Counted from the first letter of the stretch, positions 1 to 8,374 are shown. The stretch is 18,721 nt of DNA from Ruminococcus sp. (GCA_003446315.1 DMBA01000276.1:1-18721); one strand, 5' to 3'. Notes: generated by a model from the sequence alone, not told the origin. Made by a program: numbers and translations.

Positions 1-2406
1 TCGGCACTCATGTCCGTGACTGCTTCCGCAGAACGCACAAAGGCTGAAAAGTACGGCGAAGATTCTTATGCCGCACGTTTCCTGTCCATGTACGATGATG
101 TTATTGTCAACGGTGTCCAGAACGGCTACCTGTCCGAGTCCAACCCGGTCAGCGGCGGTTTCAACATCCCGTATCACTCCATCGAAGAGCTCATTTGTGA
201 GGCTCCGGACTATGGTCATGAGACCACTTCCGAAGCGATGTCCTACATCGTCTGGATCGCAGCGATGAACGACAAGATCACAAAGGAGTATGCAGGCAAG
301 ATCGACGGCGTTTCTGCTACAAAGGATCTCGCTAAGGCATGGAAGACCCTGGAAGCTCTGATTCCGTCTGCAAGCGATCAGGGCGGCTTCTGGTCTCAGA
401 ACTCTCTGAGCGCTCAGGTTGCTGAGGAAGACCCGCTGGATGTTAAGACCTATCCGCATGAGGGTACCCAGAGCAACACCGGTTCCAACCCGGCTCACTC
501 CAAGTTCACTTCCGCTTATAAGTCTGAAGGCAGAGAGTATCTGCTGCACTGGCTCGCTGACGTTGATGACTGGTATGGCTTCGGCGGTACCCCTGAGGGC
601 TCGAAGGGTAAGATCACCTTCATCAACACCTTCCAGCGCGGCGACCAGGAATCCTGCTTCGAGACCATCCCGCATCCGTCTATCGAAACCAAGAAGTACG
701 GCGATCCGGAACTCGGCATGAAGTTTGCTTTCCAGACCTCTTGCTCTGAGTCCTGGTCTTACACCAACGCTCCTGACGCAGAAGACCGTGCAATCCAGGC
801 TGTCTATGCTGCAAACCGTTGGGAGGTTGGCGATAATACCGTTACCGAAAAGGCTGCTATGATGGGCGATATGTGCCGTAATGACATGTATGATAAGTAC
901 TACAAGAAGATCGGCTGCCAGAACATCAACTCTCCGAGCGCAGGCGAAGAAGGCAAGCACTATCTCATGTCCTGGTACACCGCATGGGGCGGCGACGGCA
1001 GCTCCCAGCACTCCTGGGCATGGCAGATCGGCTGCTCTCATGCACATCAGTTCTATCAGAACCCGCTGGCTGCTTACGGTCTGCTTTATGATTCCGGCCT
1101 GAGCAAGGGCATGAAGGCTACCGATGCTGCGAAGGACTATACCACTTCGCTCCAGCGTCAGATCGAATTCTATATGTGGCTGCAGTCCGCTGAAGGCCCG
1201 TTCGCCGGCGGTGCAACCAACTGCTACAACGGTAAGTATGACACTTATCCGAGCGGCTTGACCACATTCTATGACATGGCATACATCGAGCATCCGGTTT
1301 ATGCTGACCCGGGTTCCAACCACTGGACCGGTAACCAGTTCTGGGCTACCCAGCGTCTGGCTGAATTGTTCTACCTCGTAAAGCAGGATAATAAGTCTGA
1401 TGTTAAGCCGGGCGGTCTGGCTCTGGATGCTGCTCTTGAAAAGATCCTCGACAAGTGGGTCAACTACTTCGTCACCAACACCAAATTCGAAGGCGAAGAC
1501 TTCTCCGTTCCGGCAACCCTGAACTGGACAGGCGCTCCGGATAAGGATTGGGGTGCAAACTCCTCTTACTATGAGAACACCGATCTCCACTGCGAACTCG
1601 TGAACTCCGGTAACTCCGACCTTGGTTGTGCAAACTCTCTGGCTGACACCCTCATCTACTACGCAAAGGCAAAGGGCGTTGACGGTTCTGCTGCTTATGA
1701 GGAAGGCTCTTCCCTCGAGGAAAAGGCTCTCTACACTGCAAAGCAGCTGATGGATCGCTCCTGGAAGCTTGGCCGTGACGATAAGGGTATGTCCAGAACA
1801 GAGCACAACGGTTCTCTCGCACGTTTCTGGGAGCAGGAAGTTTATATTCCGGCTGGCAAGAGCGGCAAGTATCCGCACGGCTATACCGTTCAGAACGGCG
1901 CGAAGTTCATTGATCTGCGTCCGATGTACGAGAATGTTGAAGGCTACGAAGAGCTGCACAACGCTTATCTGGCTGATAAGCAGAAAGGCGCTGCAATCGT
2001 AGAGTCCACGACCGGTACAAACTGCGATGCATTCACCAATGTTGCAGATGTGGATCTCCACTTCCACAGATTCTGGCATGCAGGTGATGATCTGATGGCA
2101 ATGGGCGCTATGACTCTGCTCTATCCGGATGTCAAGCCGGAAGAAGTCCCGCCTGTCACTAAGGTTGACTGGGGCAACACCGACTGCTCCGACGGCGACA
2201 CTCCCCGTGACCGCGTGGATGTTGGCGATGCTGTTCTGCTTGCTCGCTTCCTCGCTGAGGATTCTACGGCTACGATTACTGAACAGGGTCAGAAGAATGC
2301 AAACGTCGTTACCGGCGACGGACTGACCAGTGCTGATACCACCAAGATTCTGAAGTATGTCGCATTCATGATCGACTACGAGGAACTGGGTACTGCATCC
2401 AAGTAA
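1..2406 (+). CDS. Family 48 glycoside hydrolase with C-terminal dockerin, 5' end outside window
   Basis: Secreted processive exocellulase (reducing-end cellobiohydrolase type), carried on a cellulosome through its dockerin. The reading frame is open from base 1 and the first residues (SALMSVTASA) look like the end of a signal peptide, so the true start lies upstream; the ATG at 10 is probably internal. Numbering from that ATG, the GH48 module covers about residues 10-710. It contains HETTSEA (70-76), whose second Glu (E75) matches the family proton donor, and NAPDAE near D256, the region where the family places its base. Trp, Tyr and Phe are frequent, as expected for the substrate tunnel. A short Pro/Val linker leads to a dockerin at about 721-798, with helix cores VGDAVLLARFLAED and SADTTKILKYVA; its calcium loops are unusual. 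There is no carbohydrate-binding module. Lys is almost always AAG, unlike most genes downstream, which suggests selection for high expression. Confidence 0.95.
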   Translation, partial: SALMSVTASAERTKAEKYGEDSYAARFLSMYDDVIVNGVQNGYLSESNPVSGGFNIPYHSIEELICEAPDYGHETTSEAMSYIVWIAAMNDKITKEYAGKIDGVSATKDLAKAWKTLEALIPSASDQGGFWSQNSLSAQVAEEDPLDVKTYPHEGTQSNTGSNPAHSKFTSAYKSEGREYLLHWLADVDDWYGFGGTPEGSKGKITFINTFQRGDQESCFETIPHPSIETKKYGDPELGMKFAFQTSCSESWSYTNAPDAEDRAIQAVYAANRWEVGDNTVTEKAAMMGDMCRNDMYDKYYKKIGCQNINSPSAGEEGKHYLMSWYTAWGGDGSSQHSWAWQIGCSHAHQFYQNPLAAYGLLYDSGLSKGMKATDAAKDYTTSLQRQIEFYMWLQSAEGPFAGGATNCYNGKYDTYPSGLTTFYDMAYIEHPVYADPGSNHWTGNQFWATQRLAELFYLVKQDNKSDVKPGGLALDAALEKILDKWVNYFVTNTKFEGEDFSVPATLNWTGAPDKDWGANSSYYENTDLHCELVNSGNSDLGCANSLADTLIYYAKAKGVDGSAAYEEGSSLEEKALYTAKQLMDRSWKLGRDDKGMSRTEHNGSLARFWEQEVYIPAGKSGKYPHGYTVQNGAKFIDLRPMYENVEGYEELHNAYLADKQKGAAIVESTTGTNCDAFTNVADVDLHFHRFWHAGDDLMAMGAMTLLYPDVKPEEVPPVTKVDWGNTDCSDGDTPRDRVDVGDAVLLARFLAEDSTATITEQGQKNANVVTGDGLTSADTTKILKYVAFMIDYEELGTASK

Positions 2407-2421
2407 TTCCTGAATATCGAG

Positions 2422-2449
2422 AGGCACGCTTTCGGGCGTGCCTTTCTTT
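2422..2449 (+). terminator. Intrinsic terminator of the GH48 gene
   Basis: AGGCACGC (2422-2429) pairs perfectly with GCGTGCCT (2436-2443) around a 6-nt TTTCGG loop and is followed by TTCTTT. It sits 15 bases after the GH48 stop and separates the cellulase from the housekeeping operon. Confidence 0.9.
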
Positions 2450-2473
2450 GCCTGAATTTGTTTGCTTTATCCC

Positions 2474-2502
2474 TTGATTTTCCTGAAAGATTATGGTATA
2501 AT
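2474..2502 (+). promoter_or_regulatory. Sigma-A type promoter of the yicC-remA-gmk-rpoZ-priA operon
   Basis: TTGATT (2474-2479) and a perfect TATAAT (2497-2502) are separated by 17 bases. TGG directly before the -10 makes it an extended -10 promoter. The predicted start, near 2509, leaves a leader of about 50 nt before yicC. No operator-like repeat is visible around it, so it looks constitutive. Confidence 0.85.
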
Positions 2503-2557
2503 AAATAGATGAACCATATGGAAATCGAATTTCTGATACGAAAAGAGGGATATACCC

Positions 2558-3454
2558 ATGCCGAAAAGTATGACCGGCTACGGCAGAGCACAAAAACTCG
2601 CTGACGGACGCGATATTCTGGTCGAGATCCGTTCTGTCAATCATCGCTATTATGAATTTTCTGCCCGCCTTCCGCGTACCTGCATGTATCTGGAAGAAAA
2701 GCTGAAAGCATTCCTGAACGGAAAAATCGCACGCGGTAAGGTCGAGGTTTCGGTTTCGATCACCAGACCCGACGGCAGAGATGCCCAGATCGCTGTGAAT
2801 CGCTCTGTGGCAGAAGGCTATGTCAATGCGCTGCGGGCGATGAATGAGGAATTGGGCGAAAACGGCAGAATCTGGCTCCAGGATGATATCACGCTCACTT
2901 CCTTGCTCCGGCTGCCCGATCTCTTTACCGTTACAAAAGAACAGGACGATGAGGATGAGGTCTGGGCCGGCGTTTCTGCTGCCGCTGCCGATGCACTCGA
3001 TTCGTTCCTGCAAATGCGGTCTGCCGAGGGCGAAAGACTTGCTTCCGATCTTTCCGGCAAGCTCGATATTCTGGATGAGATGCTCGCTAAAATCGAAGCG
3101 ATCGAACCGGGCGTTGCCGAAAGCTATCGTGCAAAATTGCTCGCAAAACTGAAAGAATTGCTCGCAGATACGAATATTGATGAGCAGCGGATCCTGACCG
3201 AAACTGCCATCTTTGCTGAGAAAACTGCAATTGATGAGGAAACCGTCCGCCTGCACAGCCATATCGCACAGTTCCGTGATCTGCTCATGAGCTCTGACCC
3301 GATCGGCAGAAAACTCGACTTCCTGGTGCAGGAAATGAACCGTGAGGTCAATACCATCGGCTCGAAAGCACAGGATCTCAGCATTACAAAGCTCGTTGTG
3401 GATATGAAATCCGAAATCGAAAAGATTCGGGAACAAATTCAGAATATTGAATAA
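2558..3454 (+). CDS. yicC: YicC/YloC family endoribonuclease
   Basis: Cytoplasmic protein of the YicC/YloC family, whose members act as endoribonucleases in RNA turnover. At 298 aa it has the usual family length (about 290). The N-terminus MPKSMTGYGRAQ and the early EIRSVNHRYYEFSARLP are family signatures. The C-terminal DUF1732 part contains GRKLDFLVQEMNREVNTIGSK (about 248-268) and ends in a helical KSEIEKIREQIQNIE. The ATG at 2558 follows GAGGGA (2545-2550) with a 7-nt spacer. It is the first gene after the strong promoter and lies 15 nt upstream of remA, the same order as yloC-remA in B. subtilis. An open frame on the opposite strand is a shadow. Confidence 0.93.
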   Translation: MPKSMTGYGRAQKLADGRDILVEIRSVNHRYYEFSARLPRTCMYLEEKLKAFLNGKIARGKVEVSVSITRPDGRDAQIAVNRSVAEGYVNALRAMNEELGENGRIWLQDDITLTSLLRLPDLFTVTKEQDDEDEVWAGVSAAAADALDSFLQMRSAEGERLASDLSGKLDILDEMLAKIEAIEPGVAESYRAKLLAKLKELLADTNIDEQRILTETAIFAEKTAIDEETVRLHSHIAQFRDLLMSSDPIGRKLDFLVQEMNREVNTIGSKAQDLSITKLVVDMKSEIEKIREQIQNIE

Positions 3455-3469
3455 CGGAAAGGAGCATTT

Positions 3470-3742
3470 ATGCGGCTGATCAACATTGGATTTGGCAATA
3501 TGATCTCATCTGCCCGCCTTGTGACCATCGTCAGTCCGGATTCTGCACCGATCAAACGAATCGTGCAGGATGCCCGTGACCGCGGCAGACTCATTGATGC
3601 CACTTACGGCAGAAGAACCCGCGCTGTAATTGTGATGGACAGCGATCATGTCATTCTGTCCGCAATCCAGCCGGAAACGATCGCTGCCCGTCTTGCCGGC
3701 AGTACCGCATCCGCAGAGGAGGAAAATGAAGATGAAGCGTAA
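3470..3742 (+). CDS. remA: RemA/DUF370 family DNA-binding regulator
   Basis: Small (90 aa) DUF370 protein. In B. subtilis RemA is an oligomeric DNA-binding activator of biofilm-matrix and osmoprotection genes. The start [12 protein letters not shown], the core [21 protein letters not shown] (about 27-47) and [20 protein letters not shown] (about 49-68) are the conserved body of the family. The last 15 or so residues are an acidic tail (EEENEDEA). The start follows AAAGGAG and is 15 nt after yicC. The end of the gene carries the gmk ribosome binding site and overlaps the gmk start by about 11 nt, so the two are likely translationally coupled. Its target genes here are unknown; in a Ruminococcus it need not control the Bacillus matrix operons. 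Confidence 0.9.
   Translation: MRLINIGFGNMISSARLVTIVSPDSAPIKRIVQDARDRGRLIDATYGRRTRAVIVMDSDHVILSAIQPETIAARLAGSTASAEEENEDEA
3715..3722 (+). promoter_or_regulatory. Ribosome binding site deciding the gmk start
   Basis: AGAGGAGG lies inside the remA coding end. It is 9 nt from the ATG at 3732 and only 3 nt from the ATG at 3726, so it favours 3732. The far-upstream ATG at 3648 has no such site and would add a non-homologous 26-residue leader. Confidence 0.7.
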
Positions 3743-4319
3743 AGGTTTGCTGATCGTGCTCTCGGGTCCTTCCGGCTGCGGTAAGGGAACGATGGTCGCG
3801 GAGATCCTCAAGCGCGGCGATTGTGCCGTTTCTGTCTCCGCTACAACCCGAAATCCGCGTGAAGGCGAAGAAAATCATGTGCATTATCATTTCGTTTCCA
3901 AGACGGAATTCGAGCAGATGATCGCTGATAATCAATTGCTGGAATATGCCGAATACTGCGGCAATTATTATGGTACGCCGCGGTCGTATGTCGATGAACT
4001 GCGTGAAGCCGGAAAACATGTGATCCTTGAGATCGAGGTGCAGGGCGCTTTCCAGATCCGGGAACGCTGTCCCGATGCCGTTCTGGTGTTTACCGTTCCG
4101 CCGACGATCGACGAGCTGCGCAGAAGACTGCATAAGCGCGGTACCGAAACGGAAGATGTGATCGAAAAGCGCATCAACCGTGCAAAGGAAGAACTGCCGC
4201 TTGCAGAAAAATATGACTATATTGTGCTGAATGATGCGCTGGAAGATGCAGTGGATGATTTCGCTGCCGTGCTTCGTGCCGAAAGCCTGCGCCCCGCTTA
4301 TACAAACCTGGAAATGTGA
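3732..4319 (+). CDS. gmk: Guanylate kinase
   Basis: Phosphorylates GMP to GDP with ATP, feeding GTP pools in the cytoplasm. The predicted protein is 195 aa, typical for bacterial Gmk. It opens [20 protein letters not shown], giving the P-loop GPSGCGKG. Next come the GMP-binding [11 protein letters not shown] and HYHFVSK, then [11 protein letters not shown] and LEIEVQGAF, and the lid region [21 protein letters not shown]. The start at 3732 is chosen for the spacing of the upstream AGAGGAGG; 3726 is a possible alternative adding Met-Lys. It overlaps remA and is followed 22 nt later by rpoZ, the standard Firmicute order. Confidence 0.96.
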   Translation: MKRKGLLIVLSGPSGCGKGTMVAEILKRGDCAVSVSATTRNPREGEENHVHYHFVSKTEFEQMIADNQLLEYAEYCGNYYGTPRSYVDELREAGKHVILEIEVQGAFQIRERCPDAVLVFTVPPTIDELRRRLHKRGTETEDVIEKRINRAKEELPLAEKYDYIVLNDALEDAVDDFAAVLRAESLRPAYTNLEM

Positions 4320-4341
4320 TCGGAAAGGAAGATGACCCGTT

Positions 4342-4638
4342 ATGATGCTCAGACCCTCTATGTATCAGATTATCTCCAAGAATGAAAGCTACTATTCTCT
4401 TGTCATCGGCGTTGCAAAACGTGCAAGAGAAATCGCTGAACAGCATGTCAAGGAGAAGGAAGCTGCAAAAGCTGCCGCCGAAAAGCGCGCAAAACAAAAC
4501 GGCGATCAGAAGATTCGTCTGGATGACAAGACCATTAAAATGGTCGTGCTCGAAGAAAATCCGGTGAAGACTGCTGTGGATGAATTTGCAGCCGGTAAGT
4601 ATAAGCTCGTTGAGCCGGAAGAAGATAGTGAACGCTGA
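4342..4638 (+). CDS. rpoZ: DNA-directed RNA polymerase omega subunit
   Basis: Omega subunit, which supports assembly and stability of RNA polymerase. It is 98 aa. The N-terminus MMLRPSMYQIISKNESYYSL and VIGVAKRAREIAEQ (about 28-41) are the conserved omega core, including the helix that binds beta-prime. An Ala/Lys/Glu-rich helical stretch follows, and NPVKTAVDEFAAGKYKLVEP lies near the end. The ATG at 4342 follows GGAAAGGAAG (4322-4331); the adjacent ATG at 4345 is an equally possible start. The end of the gene overlaps the predicted GTG start of priA by 11 nt. coaBC, which lies between these genes in B. subtilis, is absent. Confidence 0.92.
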   Translation: MMLRPSMYQIISKNESYYSLVIGVAKRAREIAEQHVKEKEAAKAAAEKRAKQNGDQKIRLDDKTIKMVVLEENPVKTAVDEFAAGKYKLVEPEEDSER

Positions 4639-7126
4639 ATCTGTTTTTGATGTTTCGGCTCAGGTGCAGCCGCCGGTGATCCGCGCTGCACTCGATGATG
4701 CTGCATTCAGCTACGATCAGCTATATACCTATACTGCCCGTGCGGACTGGAGCAGCCGGATCCGTCCGGGCATGCGTATTGCAGTGCCGTTTGGCAGGGG
4801 AAACCGCAGACGCATTGCAATGGTGCTGGAAACTGCCCAGATGCCTTCTGCGGAAGAATTGCGCTTTCCGCTGAAACCCGCTGCCGCTTTGCTCGATCAG
4901 GAGCCGGTGCTGACCGATGAACTCCTTGCCATCGTGCGGTGGCTGCATGAACATACCTTTTGTACATGGTATGATGCCGTGCGTGCGGTGCTGCCCGGCG
5001 GATTGCAGCTTCGTCTGGAAGAACGATATATCCCGCTGGAACCGCCGATCGGCGTGAAGCTGACACAGAAAGAACAGAATTATCTCGCAACACTCCGGCT
5101 TGCCAATTCTGAGCAGGAACGCGATGCGCTGCTGCAATGCGACGGCGATCCCGAAAAACAAAGCATTCTGGATGCTTTGGCGGCAAAAGGTTGTCTGCTC
5201 GCTGTCTCGGAAGGCAAACAATTGATCCAGGACGGCGCAGTGAAAATGGTGCGCCTTTCAGATGCATTTCTTGCGGATGCAACTGCGTTTCGTCCGACAC
5301 CCAAACAGGCACTCGCTGTCAAAGTGCTGCAGGAACATGCTTCTCTTTCTGCAAAGGAATGCGCCTATTATGCCGGCGTAACAGAAACGGTTGTGAAAAA
5401 TCTCGTGAAAAACGGGATCGCAGAGTATTTTTCTGCGGAATTGCTGCGCGTCCCGCGGGATGCTGTTGTGACGGTGCCGCCGGAGAATACCGTTTTGTCC
5501 GGTCAGCAGCAGGCGGCATATGATGCTGTTGCAGCTGCGATTCTGGCGGAAAAAGCTGCCGCGTTTTTGCTCTACGGCGTGACCGGAAGCGGAAAAACTG
5601 CCGTTTTTGAGCAATTGATCGCCCTGACTTTGAAACAGGGCAGACAGGCACTCCTGCTGATCCCGGAGATCTCGCTGACACCGCAGGTCGTGCAGTATTT
5701 TCAGTCGCGGTTCGGCAATCGTGTTGCACTGATCCACAGCGGTCTTTCTCTGGCGCAGCGTTTCGATACGGATAAACTGATCCGGCGCGGTGAAATTGCT
5801 ATTGTGATCGGCACACGTAGCGCTGTTTTTGCGCCGCTGCCAAATCCCGGACTCATCATTCTCGATGAAGAAGGAGAGCATTCGTATAAATCGGAACAGT
5901 CTCCGCGGTATCACGCCGCTGAGGTTGCAAGAATGCGTGCAAAATATCATCATGCCGCACTCGTACTCGCTTCTGCGACCCCGTCGCTCGAAAGCCGGTA
6001 TCTCGCAGAACGCGGCGTTTATCAGCTCCTGCGTATGCCGGAACGCTACAATCAGGCTCCGCTTCCGCAGGTCGATATTGTGGATATGAACCTTGAGCGC
6101 ATGAACGGCAACGGCAGTCCGTTCTCCATCGCGCTTTCAAATGCATTGGAAGAAAATCTGCGGCGCGGAGAACAAAGTATTTTGCTGCTCAATCGCCGCG
6201 GTTATCATACATTGCTGCAATGTACACAGTGCCATGAACCGGTTTACTGCCCGAATTGCTCTGTCCCGATGACGTATCATAAAACAAACGGCAGCCTGAT
6301 GTGTCATTATTGCGGGCATGTGCAGCCGCCGGTGACGAAATGTCCGAAATGCGGCAATGACCGCTTGCGGCAGATGGGCTTCGGGACGCAAAAACTCGAA
6401 GAAGAATTGCAGGCACTGCTCCCGGATGCGCGGATCCTGCGCATGGATGCCGATACCACCATGACAAGAACTGCCTATGAAACAGGCTTCCGTGCCTTCG
6501 CTGCAAAAGAATATGATATCCTTTGCGGCACACAGATGATCGGAAAAGGACTGGATTTTCCGAATGTGACGCTCGTCGGGGTGGTGTCCGTGGATAAGGC
6601 GTTGTTTTCCGGCGATTACCGCAGCTATGAACGTACCTTTTCCCTCGTGACACAGGTCGTCGGGCGCGGCGGCAGAGGCAAAACGCCCGGCAGAGCCATC
6701 CTGCAAACGTATATGCCGGAGCATTATGTGCTGAATCTTGCTGCACAGCAGGATTATGACAGCTTCTATACCGAAGAACTGGCGATGCGGCGGGCACTGA
6801 TGTTTCCGCCGGTCTGCGATTTGTGCGTGATCGGGTTTTCCGGTGTTTGGGAAGACCGCGTGCGTGCTGCATCAGAACGCTTTTTGCAGATCTTGCAGGA
6901 AACCGTCCGCAGCACACAGTTTCGGCTGCCGCTGCGCGTGCTTGGCCCGGTCGATGCAAGCTATGGCAGACTGAACGGGAAATTCAGGCGGCGGCTGCTC
7001 CTGAAATGTAAGAATACCGATGCAATGCGGCTCTTTATCCGCAAATTGCTGGAACAGGCATATGCCGACAAAACCTTTACGGGCATTTCCGTTTATGCCG
7101 ATATGAACGGGGACTGCGGCGTTTGA
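4628..7126 (+). CDS. priA: Primosomal protein N' (PriA), replication restart helicase
   Basis: Superfamily 2 3'-5' DNA helicase that recognises stalled forks and reloads the replisome. With the GTG at 4628 it has 832 aa. Walker A is GVTGSGKT (about 317-324) and the Walker B/DExx box is DEEGEHSYK (about 413-421), followed by RYHAAEVAR and SATPSLESR. Eight cysteines in four CxxC pairs (CTQC 532/535, CPNC 541/544, CHYC 559/562, CPKC 572/575) form the two zinc sites of PriA. Later helicase motifs include GTQMIGKGLDFPNVTLV and QVVGRGGRG. The GTG is preferred over an ATG at 4580 because GGAAGAAG (4617-4624) precedes it and the earlier ATG lies deep inside rpoZ. Unlike B. subtilis, def does not follow directly; an accessory unit intervenes. 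Confidence 0.95.
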   Translation: MNAESVFDVSAQVQPPVIRAALDDAAFSYDQLYTYTARADWSSRIRPGMRIAVPFGRGNRRRIAMVLETAQMPSAEELRFPLKPAAALLDQEPVLTDELLAIVRWLHEHTFCTWYDAVRAVLPGGLQLRLEERYIPLEPPIGVKLTQKEQNYLATLRLANSEQERDALLQCDGDPEKQSILDALAAKGCLLAVSEGKQLIQDGAVKMVRLSDAFLADATAFRPTPKQALAVKVLQEHASLSAKECAYYAGVTETVVKNLVKNGIAEYFSAELLRVPRDAVVTVPPENTVLSGQQQAAYDAVAAAILAEKAAAFLLYGVTGSGKTAVFEQLIALTLKQGRQALLLIPEISLTPQVVQYFQSRFGNRVALIHSGLSLAQRFDTDKLIRRGEIAIVIGTRSAVFAPLPNPGLIILDEEGEHSYKSEQSPRYHAAEVARMRAKYHHAALVLASATPSLESRYLAERGVYQLLRMPERYNQAPLPQVDIVDMNLERMNGNGSPFSIALSNALEENLRRGEQSILLLNRRGYHTLLQCTQCHEPVYCPNCSVPMTYHKTNGSLMCHYCGHVQPPVTKCPKCGNDRLRQMGFGTQKLEEELQALLPDARILRMDADTTMTRTAYETGFRAFAAKEYDILCGTQMIGKGLDFPNVTLVGVVSVDKALFSGDYRSYERTFSLVTQVVGRGGRGKTPGRAILQTYMPEHYVLNLAAQQDYDSFYTEELAMRRALMFPPVCDLCVIGFSGVWEDRVRAASERFLQILQETVRSTQFRLPLRVLGPVDASYGRLNGKFRRRLLLKCKNTDAMRLFIRKLLEQAYADKTFTGISVYADMNGDCGV

Positions 7127-7155
7127 ACTTGAAGAATTTCTGAAAATCATGTGAA

Positions 7156-7174
7156 ACCGCATCTTTTTTGCGGT
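7156..7174. repeat. Small inverted repeat upstream of the DUF6440 gene
   Basis: ACCGCA (7156-7161) and TGCGGT (7169-7174) flank a T-rich 7-nt loop, in the region where a -35 box would be expected for the promoter at 7184. There is no T-run after it on the plus strand, so it is a poor terminator for priA. It could be an operator or a weak transcription-end hairpin. Confidence 0.4.
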
Positions 7175-7180
7175 AAAATC

Positions 7181-7189
7181 TGTTATAAT
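7181..7189 (+). promoter_or_regulatory. Extended -10 promoter of the DUF6440/DUF4846 unit
   Basis: TGT followed by a perfect TATAAT (7184-7189). No good TTGACA-like box lies 16-18 bases upstream, where the 7156-7174 inverted repeat sits instead. It may therefore depend on the extended -10 or on a regulator. The predicted start is near 7196, about 30 nt before the gene. Confidence 0.65.
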
Positions 7190-7226
7190 AATTAGGAAAC
7201 AGTTTATAATGTAAAGGAGAAGAATT

Positions 7227-7439
7227 ATGGCAAAGAAAGGCCCTTCACGCTTCATTGAAGTGTTTTCTCAGAAAACACCCGGTGTGACGAAAGTGCTGGT
7301 CGATACCGTCACCGGTGTCAACTATCTGTTCCATTTTGAAAGCGAAGGCTACGGCGCTGCAAGCGGTCTGACACCGCTGCTCAATCCGGACGGCTCTGTT
7401 GTTGTGACACCGCCTGAGATGTTCCTGCCGCCGCAATGA
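7227..7439 (+). CDS. DUF6440 family small protein
   Basis: A 70-aa cytoplasmic protein with no signal peptide or membrane segment. RFIEVFSQKTPGVTKVLVDT, then TGVNYLFHFESEGYGAASGL and TPLLNPDGSVVV, match the short DUF6440 family as I remember it (a strand-rich core with VNYLFH and GLTPLLDxDG). The function of the family is unknown. AAAGGAG (7213-7219) stands 7 nt before the ATG. The stop codon overlaps the start of the next gene as ATGA (7436-7439), so the two are probably translationally coupled and may act together. It is the first gene of the unit inserted between priA and def. Confidence 0.75.
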   Translation: MAKKGPSRFIEVFSQKTPGVTKVLVDTVTGVNYLFHFESEGYGAASGLTPLLNPDGSVVVTPPEMFLPPQ

Positions 7440-8356
7440 ACGTTTTCCGGCTGAGCAGAAAACAGATCATCCTGCGGCTGGTGCTGCCGGCGGTTCTGCT
7501 TGGTACCGCAATCATATTGCTCAGGCTGCGTGCCTGTCCGCACTGGCAGCCTGTTGAGATTACGCTGCATATGGATCAGAATGTGCCGAGTCCGTACATT
7601 GATCCGGACGGCATGACGCAGGAAACACGCATCCTGCCGCCGGAAGGTTATGAGCGGATTCCCGCAGAAGACGGCAGCTTTTTGCAGTTTATGCGGCAGA
7701 TGGAGCTGTTTCCGGACGGCAGTTCGATTTATGATTATCACGGCAATCCGCTTCCGAATGCGAATGCTGCGGCAGTCTATACGCTGCCTGTCGGAACGGA
7801 AGGATATCAGCAGTGCGCGGATACGGTCATCCGGCTTTGGAGTACATATTTCCGGAAAACCGGTCAGACGGAGCGCATTGTATTTTCACTCTCAAACGGT
7901 TATCAGACATCGTTTGAAAAGTGGTGTACCGGAAGCCGGATCTTAGCGTTCGGAGATATCGTGTGGAGTATGCCGCTTGCTGCACCGGACGATTCGGAGC
8001 AGGCTTTCCATGACTATCTCATGACCGTCATGCGCTATGCCGGAACGCTCTCACTGGAAGCGGAATCGCAGCCGATCTCTGTTGAAGATGCAAAAGCCGG
8101 CGATATCATCTGTCACGGCGGTACACCCGGCCATGTGGTCGTGATCGTGGATGAAGCACGGAATGCTGACGGAGCGCGCTGCTTTCTGCTTGCACAGGGA
8201 TTTATGCCCGCACAGAGTGCGCATATAATTGCGGGAAACGGCCGGACGCAGAATATGTGGTATACGGAAGCAGAGCTTTCCGCTGATCCGATCACACTGA
8301 GCAGTTATGTTTTTCACGGCAGCGATGCGCTTCGCCGCTGGAAGGACGGCTTTTGA
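7436..8356 (+). CDS. DUF4846 domain protein, membrane-anchored
   Basis: A 306-aa protein with a basic N-terminus followed by one hydrophobic segment at about residues 10-29 and no clear cleavage site. It is probably a signal anchor with the rest outside the cell. The body matches DUF4846 by eye: PPEGYERIPAEDGSFLQFMR (about 64-83), QQCADTVIRLWSTYF (about 124-138), a Phe/Trp-rich middle, and a C-terminal AGDIICHGGTPGHVVVIVDE (about 222-241) with LLAQGFMPAQSAHII. The GxPGH stretch (H233) followed by a beta-strand and a second His resembles the conserved centre of papain-like or CHAP-like amidases, but no enzyme activity has been assigned that I know of. It is coupled to the DUF6440 gene by the 4-nt ATGA overlap. 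Substrate and role are unknown; an envelope function is inference. Confidence 0.75.
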   Translation: MNVFRLSRKQIILRLVLPAVLLGTAIILLRLRACPHWQPVEITLHMDQNVPSPYIDPDGMTQETRILPPEGYERIPAEDGSFLQFMRQMELFPDGSSIYDYHGNPLPNANAAAVYTLPVGTEGYQQCADTVIRLWSTYFRKTGQTERIVFSLSNGYQTSFEKWCTGSRILAFGDIVWSMPLAAPDDSEQAFHDYLMTVMRYAGTLSLEAESQPISVEDAKAGDIICHGGTPGHVVVIVDEARNADGARCFLLAQGFMPAQSAHIIAGNGRTQNMWYTEAELSADPITLSSYVFHGSDALRRWKDGF

Positions 8357-8374
8357 AAAGACGTATAGGAGAAT

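Noticed and set aside
2366..3436. 356-codon open frame on the minus strand opposite yicC
   Set aside because: It would run through the strong terminator and promoter region at 2422-2502 and lacks any family signature; yicC on the plus strand is clear.
3648..3731. Upstream extension of guanylate kinase
   Set aside because: The added residues are the remA sequence read in another frame, and the strong ribosome binding site lies downstream at 3715-3722.
4580..4627. Upstream ATG for priA
   Set aside because: It lies well within rpoZ without a ribosome binding site; the GTG at 4628 has one and gives a normal PriA N-terminus.
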